From: Streptomyces huiliensis
GTDB taxonomy: Bacteria; Actinomycetota; Actinomycetes; Streptomycetales; Streptomycetaceae
Assembly (NCBI RefSeq): GCF_020037025.1
Contig: NZ_JAIQLH010000051.1
Span: 1-64,000 of the forward strand
DNA length: 64,000 nucleotides
Reading direction: 5' to 3'
In this document: positions 1 through 9,368 of the stretch, piece by piece
How the letters are laid out: each line of letters starts with the position of its first letter
Numbering within the stretch: the stretch's first letter is position 1
The notes under the pieces: generated by a model
The model's database searches: none
Seen by the model: only the letters and a program-made list of their open reading frames with translations
Told to the model about the DNA's origin: nothing
Position numbers and translations under genes: made by a program

Positions 1-1
1 C

Positions 2-2923
2 CGCCTGCCGTCGCCCGAACCGCCGCCCGCCGCCATGCCGCCCGCGCCGCGGCTGCCTTCGGTACTGCCCCCGGTACCGGCCTCGGCGCCAGGCCCGGTA
101 CCGGCCGCGTCGCCGACCTCAGCGCCGGCCGCGTTCCCGACCTCAGCACCGACCACGCCACAGACCTCGCTGCCGGCCCCGGCACCCGCCGCGTCACCGG
201 AGGCACCGCCGACCGCCGCCCCACCGCCGTACCCCGGCCCGGCACCCGTCGGCGCCGACGACCCGCGGACCGCGGCCGCCGCCCGACACCGCTCCCGCGT
301 CGGCGCGGCGCACCAGGCGCATCTCGCGGCCTGCTCGGCGGCGCACCTGCGCTTCCTGGAGAGCCGGTACCGCGTCAACTCCCTCCTGACCGCACACGCG
401 TCGGGACCCGCCGCCACGGCCGCCGCGCCACCCCCGCCCCTCCCGCTCCCGGCCCCGCCCCCCACCGGCCCCGGCAGCACGCCACCGCCCGCCGGCCGTC
501 CCGGTCCCGTCCTGGACCGCCGGCAGCTCGAACGGCTGGCGCTCGGCACGGTCTCCGAGGTCTTCGGCCCCCGCTTCCGCGCCCTCGACGGCCACACACG
601 CCGCAACCGGCTCCCCGCCCCGCCCCTGCTCCTGATCGACCGGGTGCTCGGCATCGACGCCCCGCCCGCGGCGCTCGGCCCGGGCGCCATCCGGAGCGAG
701 ACGGACCTGCGGCCCGGCGCCTGGTACCTCGACGCCGGCGGCCGGCTGCCCGCCGCGCTGCTCGCCGAGTCATGCCAGGCCAACCAGGTCCTCCTCACCT
801 GGCTCGGTGTCGACTTCCTCCACCGCGGCGACCACGTCTACCGGGCGCTCGGCCAAGAGATCACCTTCCACGGCAGCCCGCCCGCGGCGGGACGGACGCT
901 GCGTCAGGAGGTCCGCGTCCTCCGGCACGCCGACCACGACGGCGTCCACCTCGCCTTCTTCGAGGCGGACTGCTTCGCGGGCGACACGCTCCTGATGAGC
1001 CTCCGGGAGGGGCGGGCGGGGCTCTTCACCGGGGAGCGGCTCGCCGCCGCGGACGGCCTCCGTTGGGACCCCGCTCCCACCCCGTCCCCCGATCTCCCGT
1101 ACGACCCGCCGCCCGCGGACGGGCCGGCCCCGCGCGGCTTCACGCCCGAGGCCGTCCGCGCGTTCGCCGACGGCCGCCCGTACGACTGCTTCGGCCCCGG
1201 CTGGGAGCCCGCCCGCGCCCACGCCCGTACGCCGCGCGTCGACGGCGGGCGGCTGCTGCTGCTCGACCGGGTCACGGAGTGCGACCCGGCGGGCGGCGCC
1301 TGGGGGCGCGGCCTGCTGCGGGCGGAGACGGACATCCGGCCCGACGCCTGGTACTTCGCCGCCCACTTCCCGAACGACCCGTGCGTGCCCGGCAGCCTCA
1401 TGGCGCACGCGGCCTTCCAGGCGATGGCCTTCCACCTGGCGGCCCTGGGGCTGACGCTCGGGCACGACGGCGCCCGCTTCGAGCCCGTGCCCGGCCGCAC
1501 GATGACGCTCCTCTGCCGCCGCCAGGCCACCCCCGCCGACCGGCGGATCGCCTACGAGGTCCACGTCGGCGGCCTGCGGCGCGGCCCGGAGCCGGCCCTC
1601 TACGCCGACGTCCTGATCTCCGTGGACGACGTCCCCGCCGTCCTCTGCCGGAACATGTCCCTGCGCCTGGTCGCCGACGCCCCGCCCGCCGCCGGTGCCC
1701 CGCCCGCCGCCGACGCGCGGGCGGACGCGCCGGTACGGCGGCTGTGCCGGGAGACCGTCGACCCGGCCGCCGACGCCTGGGTGCACGACCACTGCCCGAC
1801 GCTGACCCTCCCCACCCTCCCCATGATGTCCGTCGCCGACCGGCTCGCGGCGGCCGCCCACGAGGCCACCGGCACCCCGGCCGGCCGGCTGTCCCTGCGG
1901 CGCGTCCACATCCGCCGCTGGCTCACCGTCGACCGGCCGCTGCACCTGGCCGCCGAGGTGCGCCCCACCGCCGACGGAGGCGCGGAACTCACCCTGCTGC
2001 GCCACGAGGCCGACGCCGACGGCCCCGCCTGGGAGACCGCCGCCACCGGCACCCTCCTCCCGCCCGCCGCCCGGCCCGCGCGCCCCCGTCCGTTCCCGCC
2101 GCTCGCCGACGCCGTGCCCGAGCCGCTGCCGTACGAGACGGGCGCCATGTTCCACGGCCCGGCCTTCCACTTCGTCACCTCCCTGCGCGTCGGCGGCGGC
2201 GGTTCCACGGCCGTCCTCGACGCGGGCCACCCCGGTGTCCCGCGCGGCCTGCTGCACCAGGGGCTGCTCGACGGGGCCTGCCACACCGTCCCGTTCGGCC
2301 AGCTGTGGCGCTGGTCGCCCGACGTCCCCCGGGACTGCCTCGCCTACCCGTGGCGGCTGGAGGCGCTCGACGTGTACGAGCCGCTGCCCGACGCGGGCCC
2401 GGTCCGCTGCGAGGCCCGGTTCCGCGGATTCCACACGGACGGCCCGGGCTTCCCCGTCGTCGACTTCCAGCTCGGCGCGGGCGGCCGGGTGGCGGTCGCC
2501 TGCACCCTCGTCTCCGTCCTGCTGCCCGCCGGGGGCTGGGCGGACGTGCCGTTCGCGCTGCGCCACGCCTTCCACCGCGACCGCCGCTACGTCCCGGGCG
2601 CCGGCGTCTCCCGCACCGAGGGCGGCGTCACCACCCTCACCCTGGCCGCCGCCCGGGCACACGACTGGCTGCCCGGAACCGTCCTCTCCCTCTACGGCCT
2701 GCCCCCGCGCGACGCCCTCGCCGACCACCTGGCCGTCCTCGCCGTCAAGGACCACGTCGCCCGCCTCGCCCACGTCCACCCCTGCGCGGTGACCGTGGCA
2801 CCGGACCTGCGCGGCGCCCACGCGGAGGGGGATCCGGGAACGCGGTACGGGGTCGAGGTCACGCGGACCGACGGCGGCGTCCGCGTCACCTCGACCGCCC
2901 CGGCCGCCTCCACCACCGGCTGA
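2..2923 (+). CDS. PfaC-like secondary lipid / polyketide synthase subunit with FabA-type and PKS-type dehydratase regions (5' end outside window)
   Basis: The frame is open to the left edge, so the first ATG (position 35) is probably not the start. Residues 1-75 from that ATG are a Pro/Ala-rich linker. A charged helical stretch follows, then two FabA-like hotdog regions (about 200-330 and 400-555). Only the second keeps the active-site motif HFPNDPCVPG, with His about residue 444. The first has GGRLPAALLAESCQA where that His should be. Residues 575-830 resemble a double-hotdog PKS dehydratase (FHGPAFHF). The tail contains AVKDHVARLA, reminiscent of a degenerate phosphopantetheinyl transferase KEA helix. 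This order is known from PfaC subunits of polyunsaturated fatty acid synthases and related actinobacterial secondary-lipid synthases, so KS/CLF domains are expected upstream. The product is unknown. A strong hairpin follows the stop. Confidence 0.75.
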   Translation, partial: RLPSPEPPPAAMPPAPRLPSVLPPVPASAPGPVPAASPTSAPAAFPTSAPTTPQTSLPAPAPAASPEAPPTAAPPPYPGPAPVGADDPRTAAAARHRSRVGAAHQAHLAACSAAHLRFLESRYRVNSLLTAHASGPAATAAAPPPPLPLPAPPPTGPGSTPPPAGRPGPVLDRRQLERLALGTVSEVFGPRFRALDGHTRRNRLPAPPLLLIDRVLGIDAPPAALGPGAIRSETDLRPGAWYLDAGGRLPAALLAESCQANQVLLTWLGVDFLHRGDHVYRALGQEITFHGSPPAAGRTLRQEVRVLRHADHDGVHLAFFEADCFAGDTLLMSLREGRAGLFTGERLAAADGLRWDPAPTPSPDLPYDPPPADGPAPRGFTPEAVRAFADGRPYDCFGPGWEPARAHARTPRVDGGRLLLLDRVTECDPAGGAWGRGLLRAETDIRPDAWYFAAHFPNDPCVPGSLMAHAAFQAMAFHLAALGLTLGHDGARFEPVPGRTMTLLCRRQATPADRRIAYEVHVGGLRRGPEPALYADVLISVDDVPAVLCRNMSLRLVADAPPAAGAPPAADARADAPVRRLCRETVDPAADAWVHDHCPTLTLPTLPMMSVADRLAAAAHEATGTPAGRLSLRRVHIRRWLTVDRPLHLAAEVRPTADGGAELTLLRHEADADGPAWETAATGTLLPPAARPARPRPFPPLADAVPEPLPYETGAMFHGPAFHFVTSLRVGGGGSTAVLDAGHPGVPRGLLHQGLLDGACHTVPFGQLWRWSPDVPRDCLAYPWRLEALDVYEPLPDAGPVRCEARFRGFHTDGPGFPVVDFQLGAGGRVAVACTLVSVLLPAGGWADVPFALRHAFHRDRRYVPGAGVSRTEGGVTTLTLAAARAHDWLPGTVLSLYGLPPRDALADHLAVLAVKDHVARLAHVHPCAVTVAPDLRGAHAEGDPGTRYGVEVTRTDGGVRVTSTAPAASTTG

Positions 2924-2946
2924 CGGCCTCCGCGGACGCCGCCTCC

Positions 2947-2991
2947 GCGTGGCTCCGGGCCTTGCCGGGCCCGCCCGGCCCGGAGCCACGC
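2947..2991. terminator. Perfect 15-bp stem-loop after the PfaC-like gene
   Basis: GCGTGGCTCCGGGCC pairs exactly with its reverse complement across a 15-nt loop. It lies 23 nt after the stop of the PfaC-like gene and before the convergent MMPL gene, so it could stop transcription from either side. There is no U-run, as is usual in Streptomyces. Confidence 0.7.
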
Positions 2992-3128
2992 CGGCCCGCC
3001 CGCCGGCACGCCCCGCAGCGGTGTCACCACTGGCACCAAGCGGCCGAACGGCCACCCCGCCCGTACTGGCAGGGCGCCAGGGGTGCGGGCCACCGGCCCA
3101 CCCTCCGGAAGGGACCGGTCCCATCCCC

Positions 3129-5393
3129 TCAGAGATCCGCTCGGCGCCCGCCGACCGCACCGCCCCGGCCGGCCCGCGGCCACCCCGGCGTCCACCAGTT
3201 CGCCCGCCCCGCGAGCCGCATCACCGCCGGCACCAGCAGCCCCCGTACCGCCGTCGCGTCCAGGAGGGCGGCCAGTGCCAGGCCGACGCCCACCGCCTTG
3301 AGGAAGACCAGGCCCGAGGCGGCGAGCGCGGCCATCACCACCGCCAGGATGGCCGCCGACCAGGTGAAGAGGCTCGCCGTCCGGTCCACGCCGCGGGCCA
3401 CCGCGAGTGTGGTGCCGGCGCCCCGGCGGCGTTCCTCCACGATGCGGGCGAGCAGGATGCACTCGTAGTCCATGGAGAGGCCGAAGGCGATGCAGAAGAC
3501 GACGATGGGGAGCACCACGTCCGTCGTGCCGGTGACCGTGAAGTCGCCTACCAGCCACCGCAGATGGCCTTCCTGGAAGACGAAGACCAGCGCGCCGAAG
3601 GTCGCGCACAGGCTCAGCGTGTTGAGGACCAGCGCCTTGGCGGCCAGGACCGGGCGCCGGGTCAGTGCCAGGACCAGGACGAACATCGCCGAGGCGGTCA
3701 GCACCAGGGCAACCGGCAGGCGGTCGGCGATCGGCCGCCGGGCGTCGAGGGACTTCGCGCCCATGCCGCCGACGAGCGCCGGGGCGGGCGCCGACAGGGC
3801 CCGGATCCGGCGGGTCCGTTCCGCGTTCCTCGGTCCGCCCGGTTCGCCCCGGGCGACGGCCCGCAGGAACACCCCGTGCGGGGACCGGAAGAGGGCGGAC
3901 GCCGCCGTCGGCCCCGCGATCCGCCGCCCGTCGCGGTACCGGCCGGTGGCCGTCTCCACCAGCATCGTCCCCCGCTCCAGGGAGATCCGGCGGGCGTAGG
4001 CGTCCAGTTCCCCGCTCCTGCCGCGCGCGTCGAAGCGCGGCAGGACGACGGTGGTCGCCCCGAGCCCGCTGTACGGGAAGTCCTCGCGCAGCGCCGCGCC
4101 GACCCGTCCGGCGGCCGAACCGGCCGGCAGCACCCGGTCGTCGAACAGGCCGAACCGCACCTGGGTGAAGGGCGCCGCCAGCAGCACCAGCAGGCAGACC
4201 ACGGGCAGGCCGCAGAGCAACGGCTGCCGGGTCACCGCCTTCGCGATCCTCCCCCACCGCCCCAGCCCGCCCGCCGCCGCGTCCGGCCGCACGCGCCGCC
4301 GGCGGGCGAAGACGTCGAACCGGTCGAGCCGGTCGCCGAGCAGCGCCAGCACCGCCGGCAGCACCACCAGGCTGCCGATCGCCGCCATCACGGTCACCGC
4401 CATGCCGGCGCAGGCGATGGACCGCAGGACGGGGTGCGGGAAGACCAGCAGCGCCGCCATCCCGCAGGCCACCGTCCCGGCGGAGAACGCCACCGCCCGG
4501 CCGGCCGTCCGCAGCGCGGTGCGCAGCGCCGGCGCGGTCGCCGCGCCCGCCCGCCGCTCCTCCCGGTAGCGGCTCACCAGGAACAGGCAGTAGTCGATGG
4601 CCAGGCCGAACGCCAGGGCCGTGCTGATGTTCAGCGCGTACGCCGACACCTCGCCGAAGGCGGCGAGCACCCGCAGCACCGCCGTCGTGCCCAGCGCGGC
4701 GAACACCCCGACGGCCACCGGCAGCAGGGCGGCCACCAGCGACCCGAAGACGAGCAGCAGCAGGGTGAAGGCCACCGGCAGGGCGATCAGCTCGCTCAGC
4801 CCCGCGTCCCGCGACGCCTGCCGCGCCACCTCCGCCCGTACCGCCGCGTCCCCGCCCGCCGCCACGTCCAGCGGCCCGGTCCGCCCGGTGACGCGGGGGA
4901 CGACGCGGGCCGCCGCCCGGCCCGTCTCGTGGTCGTCGCCGCGCAGCCAGCCGAGGATGAGGGCGTCGTGCCGGCCGGCGGAGCGCAGTTCCGGCGTGCG
5001 CGCGTCCCAGTAGGACCGGACTCTGGTCACCGCCGGGTCGGCGCGCAGGCGTGTGGCCACGCTACGGGCGGCGGTGCGGGCCGCCGCGGAGTCCACCGTC
5101 GTGCGCGCGCCCGTCACGTGGGCCAGCAGGACGACGTCCGGGGCGTCGGCCCCGAAGTCGCGGCCCAGGATCTCGTCGGCCCGTACGGACTCGGCCCCCG
5201 GCGGGACCATGCCGCCGGACGAGACGCGCTGGGCGACGTCGTGCCCGGCGAGCCCCGCCAGCACCGCCACGACGACGGCCGTGAGCACCACCGCGTACCG
5301 GTGCCGCACGGCGAACGGCGTCCGCCCCGGCGGGGCTCCCGGGGGGCCGGGGGCGGGGGTGACCGGGGGTTTCTCCGTCGTCTCGGCGGACAT
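3129..5393 (-). CDS. MMPL/RND family transporter, 754 aa
   Basis: This is an integral membrane exporter of the MMPL branch of RND proteins, which move lipids or hydrophobic metabolites using the proton gradient. It has the two-fold layout: one transmembrane helix, a large extracytoplasmic loop, five helices, then the same again. Each half carries the family motif after its second helix (GLAIDYCLFLVSRYREE and GLSMDYECILLARIVEE). The ATG at 5393 is preceded by GGAGGACC. The length is normal for an actinobacterial MMPL protein. The gene follows the MaoC-like gene by 141 bp on the same strand and converges on the PfaC-like synthase, so export of that synthase's product is a plausible inference. 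The substrate cannot be read from the sequence. Confidence 0.9.
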   Translation of the reverse strand: MSAETTEKPPVTPAPGPPGAPPGRTPFAVRHRYAVVLTAVVVAVLAGLAGHDVAQRVSSGGMVPPGAESVRADEILGRDFGADAPDVVLLAHVTGARTTVDSAAARTAARSVATRLRADPAVTRVRSYWDARTPELRSAGRHDALILGWLRGDDHETGRAAARVVPRVTGRTGPLDVAAGGDAAVRAEVARQASRDAGLSELIALPVAFTLLLLVFGSLVAALLPVAVGVFAALGTTAVLRVLAAFGEVSAYALNISTALAFGLAIDYCLFLVSRYREERRAGAATAPALRTALRTAGRAVAFSAGTVACGMAALLVFPHPVLRSIACAGMAVTVMAAIGSLVVLPAVLALLGDRLDRFDVFARRRRVRPDAAAGGLGRWGRIAKAVTRQPLLCGLPVVCLLVLLAAPFTQVRFGLFDDRVLPAGSAAGRVGAALREDFPYSGLGATTVVLPRFDARGRSGELDAYARRISLERGTMLVETATGRYRDGRRIAGPTAASALFRSPHGVFLRAVARGEPGGPRNAERTRRIRALSAPAPALVGGMGAKSLDARRPIADRLPVALVLTASAMFVLVLALTRRPVLAAKALVLNTLSLCATFGALVFVFQEGHLRWLVGDFTVTGTTDVVLPIVVFCIAFGLSMDYECILLARIVEERRRGAGTTLAVARGVDRTASLFTWSAAILAVVMAALAASGLVFLKAVGVGLALAALLDATAVRGLLVPAVMRLAGRANWWTPGWPRAGRGGAVGGRRADL

Positions 5394-5534
5394 GTGGTCC
5401 CGGTCCTCCCGGCGTCGGCGTGCGGTGGGCGCGTGCGGTGGGGCCCGCGCGGTGGGCGTCCCTCCTCCGTCTTCGGCCCGGACGCAGCCCCGCCTGAGCC
5501 CGCGAACGAGTGGAAACCGCCCCCGGGCCGGGTG

Positions 5535-6431
5535 TCAGGGAAGGTCGCGCGCGGGCAGTTCGACGACGCCGGTGCCGGTGAGGACCGGCCCGCCGCCCGC
5601 GCCGGCCACACTGATCCCGCAGCCGAACGCGGACCGCCCGGCGGGGAGCCCGGCCCCCGCTCCCGCCGCCTCGGCCAGCCGGACCGTGGCGGTGACCGCG
5701 TCCCCCGCGTGGACCGGGGCGAGGAAGGCGAGGGCGAGCTCCCGCACGTGCGCGCCGGGGTCGGCGAGGAGGGGGACGGCGGTGAGGGTGAGGACGCCCT
5801 GTGTCATCCGGCGGTCCCCGGTCATGTGGTGCGCGCCTAGGTCGCCGGTGAGGCGGGCGCAGGTGTCGATGTCCTCGGTGGTGAAGACGGCCGTGGCGGT
5901 GCGGGTGAGGAGCGCGGCGGCGCCTTCCTCCTCGGCGCTCGCCGACGGCGGTACGACCGGCGCCGGTCTGCCCACGGAAAGTGCGCCCACGGAAGGTGCG
6001 CCCGCGGACGGTCCGCCCAGCGCCGTCCGGTCGACGACGAGGCCCGTGCTGCCGCCGCTGATCACCGGCTCGTCCTCGTCCCCGCACCGGACCCGGGCGT
6101 CGAAGGCGATCCGGGTCAGGGGCGCACCCGCGCCGGCCGGTTCCAGCCGGGTGACGCGCAGTTCGGCGGTGAGCGTCTCGTCCCGCCCGATCGGGCGCCG
6201 GGACGTCCAGGCCATCCGCCGGGACAGGTAGTCGAGGTCGCCGCCGAGCTTGGTCAGCGGGGCGACGGCCATGAGGTACGGCAGGTGGGCGGGCGGCGGG
6301 GCGTCCTGAGCGGCGCCGCTCAGGGCGCGGAACGCGCGGACTTCCTCGTCGGTGTACCGCTTGGTCCACGTCAGCACGGTGCCGACGGAGATCTCGCCAT
6401 GGGCGGCGTTCCTGATGGTGGACGACGACAA
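5535..6431 (-). CDS. Double-hotdog MaoC-like dehydratase/hydratase
   Basis: Two hotdog halves are visible. The N-terminal half looks like the FAS1-type dehydratase N-domain (YTDEEVRAFRALSG). The C-terminal half carries TGDLGAHHM, a variant of the hydratase-2 motif with Asp and His retained. Such proteins hydrate or dehydrate acyl-thioesters in fatty acid, polyketide or steroid pathways. The long middle section (about 140-180) is low-complexity Ala/Gly/Ser. The start is TTG with GGAGG five nt upstream; the next in-frame starts lie inside the first fold. It probably shares a transcript with the MMPL transporter downstream and may process chains made by the PfaC-like synthase. The partner and substrate are inferences from context only. 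Confidence 0.75.
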   Translation of the reverse strand: MSSSTIRNAAHGEISVGTVLTWTKRYTDEEVRAFRALSGAAQDAPPPAHLPYLMAVAPLTKLGGDLDYLSRRMAWTSRRPIGRDETLTAELRVTRLEPAGAGAPLTRIAFDARVRCGDEDEPVISGGSTGLVVDRTALGGPSAGAPSVGALSVGRPAPVVPPSASAEEEGAAALLTRTATAVFTTEDIDTCARLTGDLGAHHMTGDRRMTQGVLTLTAVPLLADPGAHVRELALAFLAPVHAGDAVTATVRLAEAAGAGAGLPAGRSAFGCGISVAGAGGGPVLTGTGVVELPARDLP

Positions 6432-6587
6432 CTTCCCCTCCGGCGCTGACGGAACGGCGTGCTGAGAGGCGGCCGGCCCGGCGCGGGGGCGGCCGCCCGG
6501 GCGTCATCATGCCGGTACGGCGGGGTGGAGCGGAGGGGCGGTCGGCGATGTGGCCCGCGCCACCCGGCGGACCCGCCCGACGGTCCG

Positions 6588-7154
6588 TCAGGGACTCGTC
6601 GTCGAGACCACGAACACCCGCGGGTACCGCGGGTCGTCGAGGTTCGCCGTGACCTCGATGTTGGGCTTGGGCTTGTCCTCCTCGCGGACCGTGCCCGTCC
6701 AGTGGTGCTTGCCCTCGAACTTCCAGCCGACGGTGGCGGCCTCCTCCTCGTCGATGGTGACGTCGCCGTCCTCCAGGTCGGAGGGCTTCATGCCGTGCTC
6801 GTTCAGCCACTGGTCGAACTTCGCGCCGGTGGTGGTGAACTGGAGGAAGAGGGAGCTGGACTTCCAGGAGTTGGTCTCGAAGTGGGCGACGTTCTCCGCG
6901 TCCGCCGGCACGGTCACCTCGTAGATCCGCCGCTGGAGCCGGGAGGGCCAGCCCTCCTCCAGGCCGGTGATGGTGTGCTCCTCCTGCTTGTCGCCGTTGC
7001 CGTCGCGGCTCTGGAGCGCGGAGATGTAGAGGTAGCCGGCCGGGATGGCGACGAGCAGGAAGACGGCCAGGGCCTTGAGCCAGCGGCGCGGGCGCGGGGT
7101 GCCGGGAGCGCCGCCGGGCGTCTCCGCGGTGTCCTCGCGGTCCGTGTGCTCCAT
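6588..7154 (-). CDS. Single-pass membrane protein of unknown function, 188 aa
   Basis: An acidic, proline-containing N-terminus is followed by one transmembrane segment (WLKALAVFLLVAIPAGYLYI, about residues 25-44). An extracytoplasmic domain of about 140 residues ends in VFVVSTTSP. I do not recognise a catalytic motif. The ATG at 7154 lies 6 nt beyond the ROK kinase stop, so the two are almost certainly cotranscribed; a GTG three codons upstream is an alternative start. The soluble part is rich in Lys/Asp/Glu and has no cysteines, consistent with a small exposed domain. The link to sugar uptake rests only on the operon context. Confidence 0.75.
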   Translation of the reverse strand: MEHTDREDTAETPGGAPGTPRPRRWLKALAVFLLVAIPAGYLYISALQSRDGNGDKQEEHTITGLEEGWPSRLQRRIYEVTVPADAENVAHFETNSWKSSSLFLQFTTTGAKFDQWLNEHGMKPSDLEDGDVTIDEEEAATVGWKFEGKHHWTGTVREEDKPKPNIEVTANLDDPRYPRVFVVSTTSP

Positions 7155-7159
7155 GGTGA

Positions 7160-8281
7160 TCACCCGCGGCCCGCCCGCGCGTACCGCTCGTACCGTTCGA
7201 CGCGGCGCCGGTTGGCGCGCCGGAAGCGGCGGGCCACCAGCCGGGCGAGGTCGGCGGCGCCGACCATGCCGGCCTCGGGGCCGAGCTGGGCGCGGACGAT
7301 GCGGGCCTCGGGGCGGTAGCCGCGGCCGGTCAGGTGGCGGCGGAAGGCGTCCCGGGCGGGGCCGATCAGCAGGTCGTCGGCGGCGCTGACGCCGCCGCCG
7401 ATGACGAAGCAGGACGGGTCGAGGGCGGCGGCGAGGTTGGCGATGCCGACGCCCAGCCACTGGCCGATGTCCTGGAGCAGCTCGACGCACATGGCGTCGC
7501 CGTTGCGGGCGAGCTCGGTGATGAGCGGGCCGGTGATCTCGGGGATGTTCCCGCCGACCCGGTCGATGATCCCGTACGCCACCGGGGACTCGGCGGCGGC
7601 CAGCTCGCGGGCCTCGCGGACCAGCGCGTTGCCGGAGCTGTACTGCTCCCAGCAGCCGCGGTTGCCGCACGGGCAGCGGTGGCCGCCGGGCACGACCTGC
7701 ATGTGCCCGAACTCGCCGGCGACGCCGTACTTGCCGCGCTTGACCTGCCCGTCCTCCAGGATCGCGCCGCCGATGCCGGTACCCAGCGTGATCATGACGA
7801 GGTGGTCCTCGCCCCGGCCGGCGCCGAAGCGCCACTCGGCCCAGGCGGCGGTGTTGGCGTCGTTGTCGACCATGACGGGGACGGCCAGCCGGCCGGCCAG
7901 CCGGTCGCGCAGCGGCTCGTTGCGCCAGGACAGGTGGGGGGCGAACAGGACCCGGTTGCGGTCGGCGTCCACCCAGCCCGCCGCGCCGATGCCGACGGCG
8001 TGCACGTCGTGCCGGTCGGAGAGGTCGAGGACCAGCTCGACGATGGTGTCCTCGACGACCTTGGGGCTCTTGGACTTGTCCGGCGTCTCGGTGCGCAGCT
8101 TCTCCAGGATCGTGCCGTCGGCGTCCACGACGCCCGCCATGACCTTGGTGCCGCCGATGTCGATGCCGACCGTGGGCACCCGGGGCGCGGTGAGGTGCGA
8201 GCGGCGCTCGCGCGATCCGGTGGTACGCAGGACGGTGGCTCGTGCGGAGCCCCGGTAGACCCGCTCGCGGTAGATGCTCAT
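7160..8281 (-). CDS. glkA: ROK family glucokinase
   Basis: This cytoplasmic sugar kinase (ATP + glucose to glucose-6-phosphate) is of the ROK type. The phosphate-binding motif GIDIGGTKVMAG starts near residue 38. The ROK zinc motif CPCGNRGCWEQ is intact, with the upstream GEFGH histidine, and DNDANTAAWAE supplies the catalytic aspartate. There is no N-terminal winged helix, so it is a kinase rather than a ROK repressor. A basic N-terminal extension of about 35 residues precedes the fold. The ATG at 8281 has GGAGGTG seven nt upstream. It sits after the sugar ABC importer, separated by a terminator-like hairpin, and would phosphorylate the imported sugar. The substrate could be another hexose. 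Confidence 0.88.
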   Translation of the reverse strand: MSIYRERVYRGSARATVLRTTGSRERRSHLTAPRVPTVGIDIGGTKVMAGVVDADGTILEKLRTETPDKSKSPKVVEDTIVELVLDLSDRHDVHAVGIGAAGWVDADRNRVLFAPHLSWRNEPLRDRLAGRLAVPVMVDNDANTAAWAEWRFGAGRGEDHLVMITLGTGIGGAILEDGQVKRGKYGVAGEFGHMQVVPGGHRCPCGNRGCWEQYSSGNALVREARELAAAESPVAYGIIDRVGGNIPEITGPLITELARNGDAMCVELLQDIGQWLGVGIANLAAALDPSCFVIGGGVSAADDLLIGPARDAFRRHLTGRGYRPEARIVRAQLGPEAGMVGAADLARLVARRFRRANRRRVERYERYARAGRG

Positions 8282-8466
8282 CGCGGCACCTCCGTGGCGC
8301 GGGGGGCTCCGGCGGCTGATCGGGGGCGTGCTCGCACGAGGTCGTCGTCCCTGCGGTGGTCTCGGGAGGCGGTGCGCCTCGCGGATACGGTCGGTGCGGG
8401 TGCTGCCCGCGTCGCCGATTCTGCCTCACCGGCGGCGTCCGTCGCACAACGGGCGGACGACGGGCG

Positions 8467-8500
8467 GCGGGGCCCGTACCGCTTCCGGTCCGGGCCCCGC
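8467..8500. terminator. 10-bp perfect hairpin after the sugar ABC operon
   Basis: GCGGGGCCCG pairs with CGGGCCCCGC across a 14-nt loop, starting 8 nt beyond the stop of the ABC ATPase (reverse strand). It would end or attenuate transcription between the importer and the ROK kinase genes. Confidence 0.6.
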
Positions 8501-8507
8501 GTCGTGG

Positions 8508-9368
8508 TCAGGCGTCCTTTTCGGAGCCGTCGTCCGGCTTCCCCGGCTTGTCGTCCGGCCCTCCCCGCGGCTCGCGCGCGGCGAGGTCGGGGGCGGGGGC
8601 GCGCTCCAGCTCGTGGCTGAGCTGCTCCAGTTCGCTGCCGCCCGCCATCTGGCGGGTGAGCTCGTCCAGGCCGATGTCGGCCTTGGCGTGGCTGCCGGCC
8701 ATCGCACCCCGCTTGAGCAGCACGAACCGGTCGCCGACGAGGTACGCGTGGTGCGGGTTGTGGGTGATCAGCACCACACCGAGACCCGCGTCGCGCGCGG
8801 CGGCCACGTACTTCAGGACGACGCCCGACTGCTTGACGCCGAGCGCGGCCGTCGGCTCGTCCAGGACCAGGATCTTCGCCCCGAAGTGGACGGCGCGGGC
8901 GATGGCCACGCACTGCCGCTGGCCGCCGGAGAGGGTGCCGATGGGCTGGTCGACGTCGTGCAGCTCGATGCCCATGCGGGCCAGCTCGGTGCGGGTGGTC
9001 TCGCGCATGGCGGCCACGTCGAGGCGCCGGAACGGGCCGCGGCCCTTGGTCGGCTCCGAGCCGAGGAAGAAGTTCCGCCACACCGGCATCAGGGGGACCA
9101 CGGCGAGGTCCTGGTAGACCGTGGCGATGCCGCGGTCCAGGGCCTCGCGGGGCGAGCCGAGCCGGGCCTCCTCGCCCTCGATCTCGAAGGTGCCGGCGTC
9201 ATGCCGGTGCAGCCCCGCGATGATCTTGATGAGGGTGGACTTGCCGGCGCCGTTGTCACCCAGCACACAGGTGATCTCGCCCGGGTGGACCTCCAGCGAG
9301 ACGTCCTCCAGGGCGCGGATGTTCCCGTAGTCCTTGGAGACGCCGTCCAGCCTGATCAGAGCCGTCAT
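8508..9368 (-). CDS. Sugar ABC transporter ATP-binding protein, single NBD
   Basis: This is the ATPase subunit of a ribose/galactose-type (CUT2) importer. Walker [10 protein letters not shown], signature LSGGQRQ, Walker [12 protein letters not shown] and H-loop LITHN are all present. The protein has one nucleotide-binding domain (286 aa). Classical RbsA/MglA proteins have two fused domains, so the functional unit should be a homodimer, as in several actinobacterial systems. The last 45 residues are a charged Pro/Asp/Lys tail. Its ATG overlaps the permease stop by 4 nt (ATGA). It acts at the membrane with the permease and the lipoprotein encoded upstream. Confidence 0.92.
   Translation of the reverse strand: MTALIRLDGVSKDYGNIRALEDVSLEVHPGEITCVLGDNGAGKSTLIKIIAGLHRHDAGTFEIEGEEARLGSPREALDRGIATVYQDLAVVPLMPVWRNFFLGSEPTKGRGPFRRLDVAAMRETTRTELARMGIELHDVDQPIGTLSGGQRQCVAIARAVHFGAKILVLDEPTAALGVKQSGVVLKYVAAARDAGLGVVLITHNPHHAYLVGDRFVLLKRGAMAGSHAKADIGLDELTRQMAGGSELEQLSHELERAPAPDLAAREPRGGPDDKPGKPDDGSEKDA

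Noticed and set aside
770..3160. 796-aa reverse frame opposite the PfaC-like gene
   Set aside because: It has Gly/Val/Arg-rich shadow composition, while the forward frame shows real catalytic motifs.
2949..5840. 963-aa forward open frame antisense to the MMPL and MaoC genes
   Set aside because: It has Arg/Pro/Gly-rich composition, no domain pattern, and lies opposite two clear genes. It is a shadow caused by high GC.
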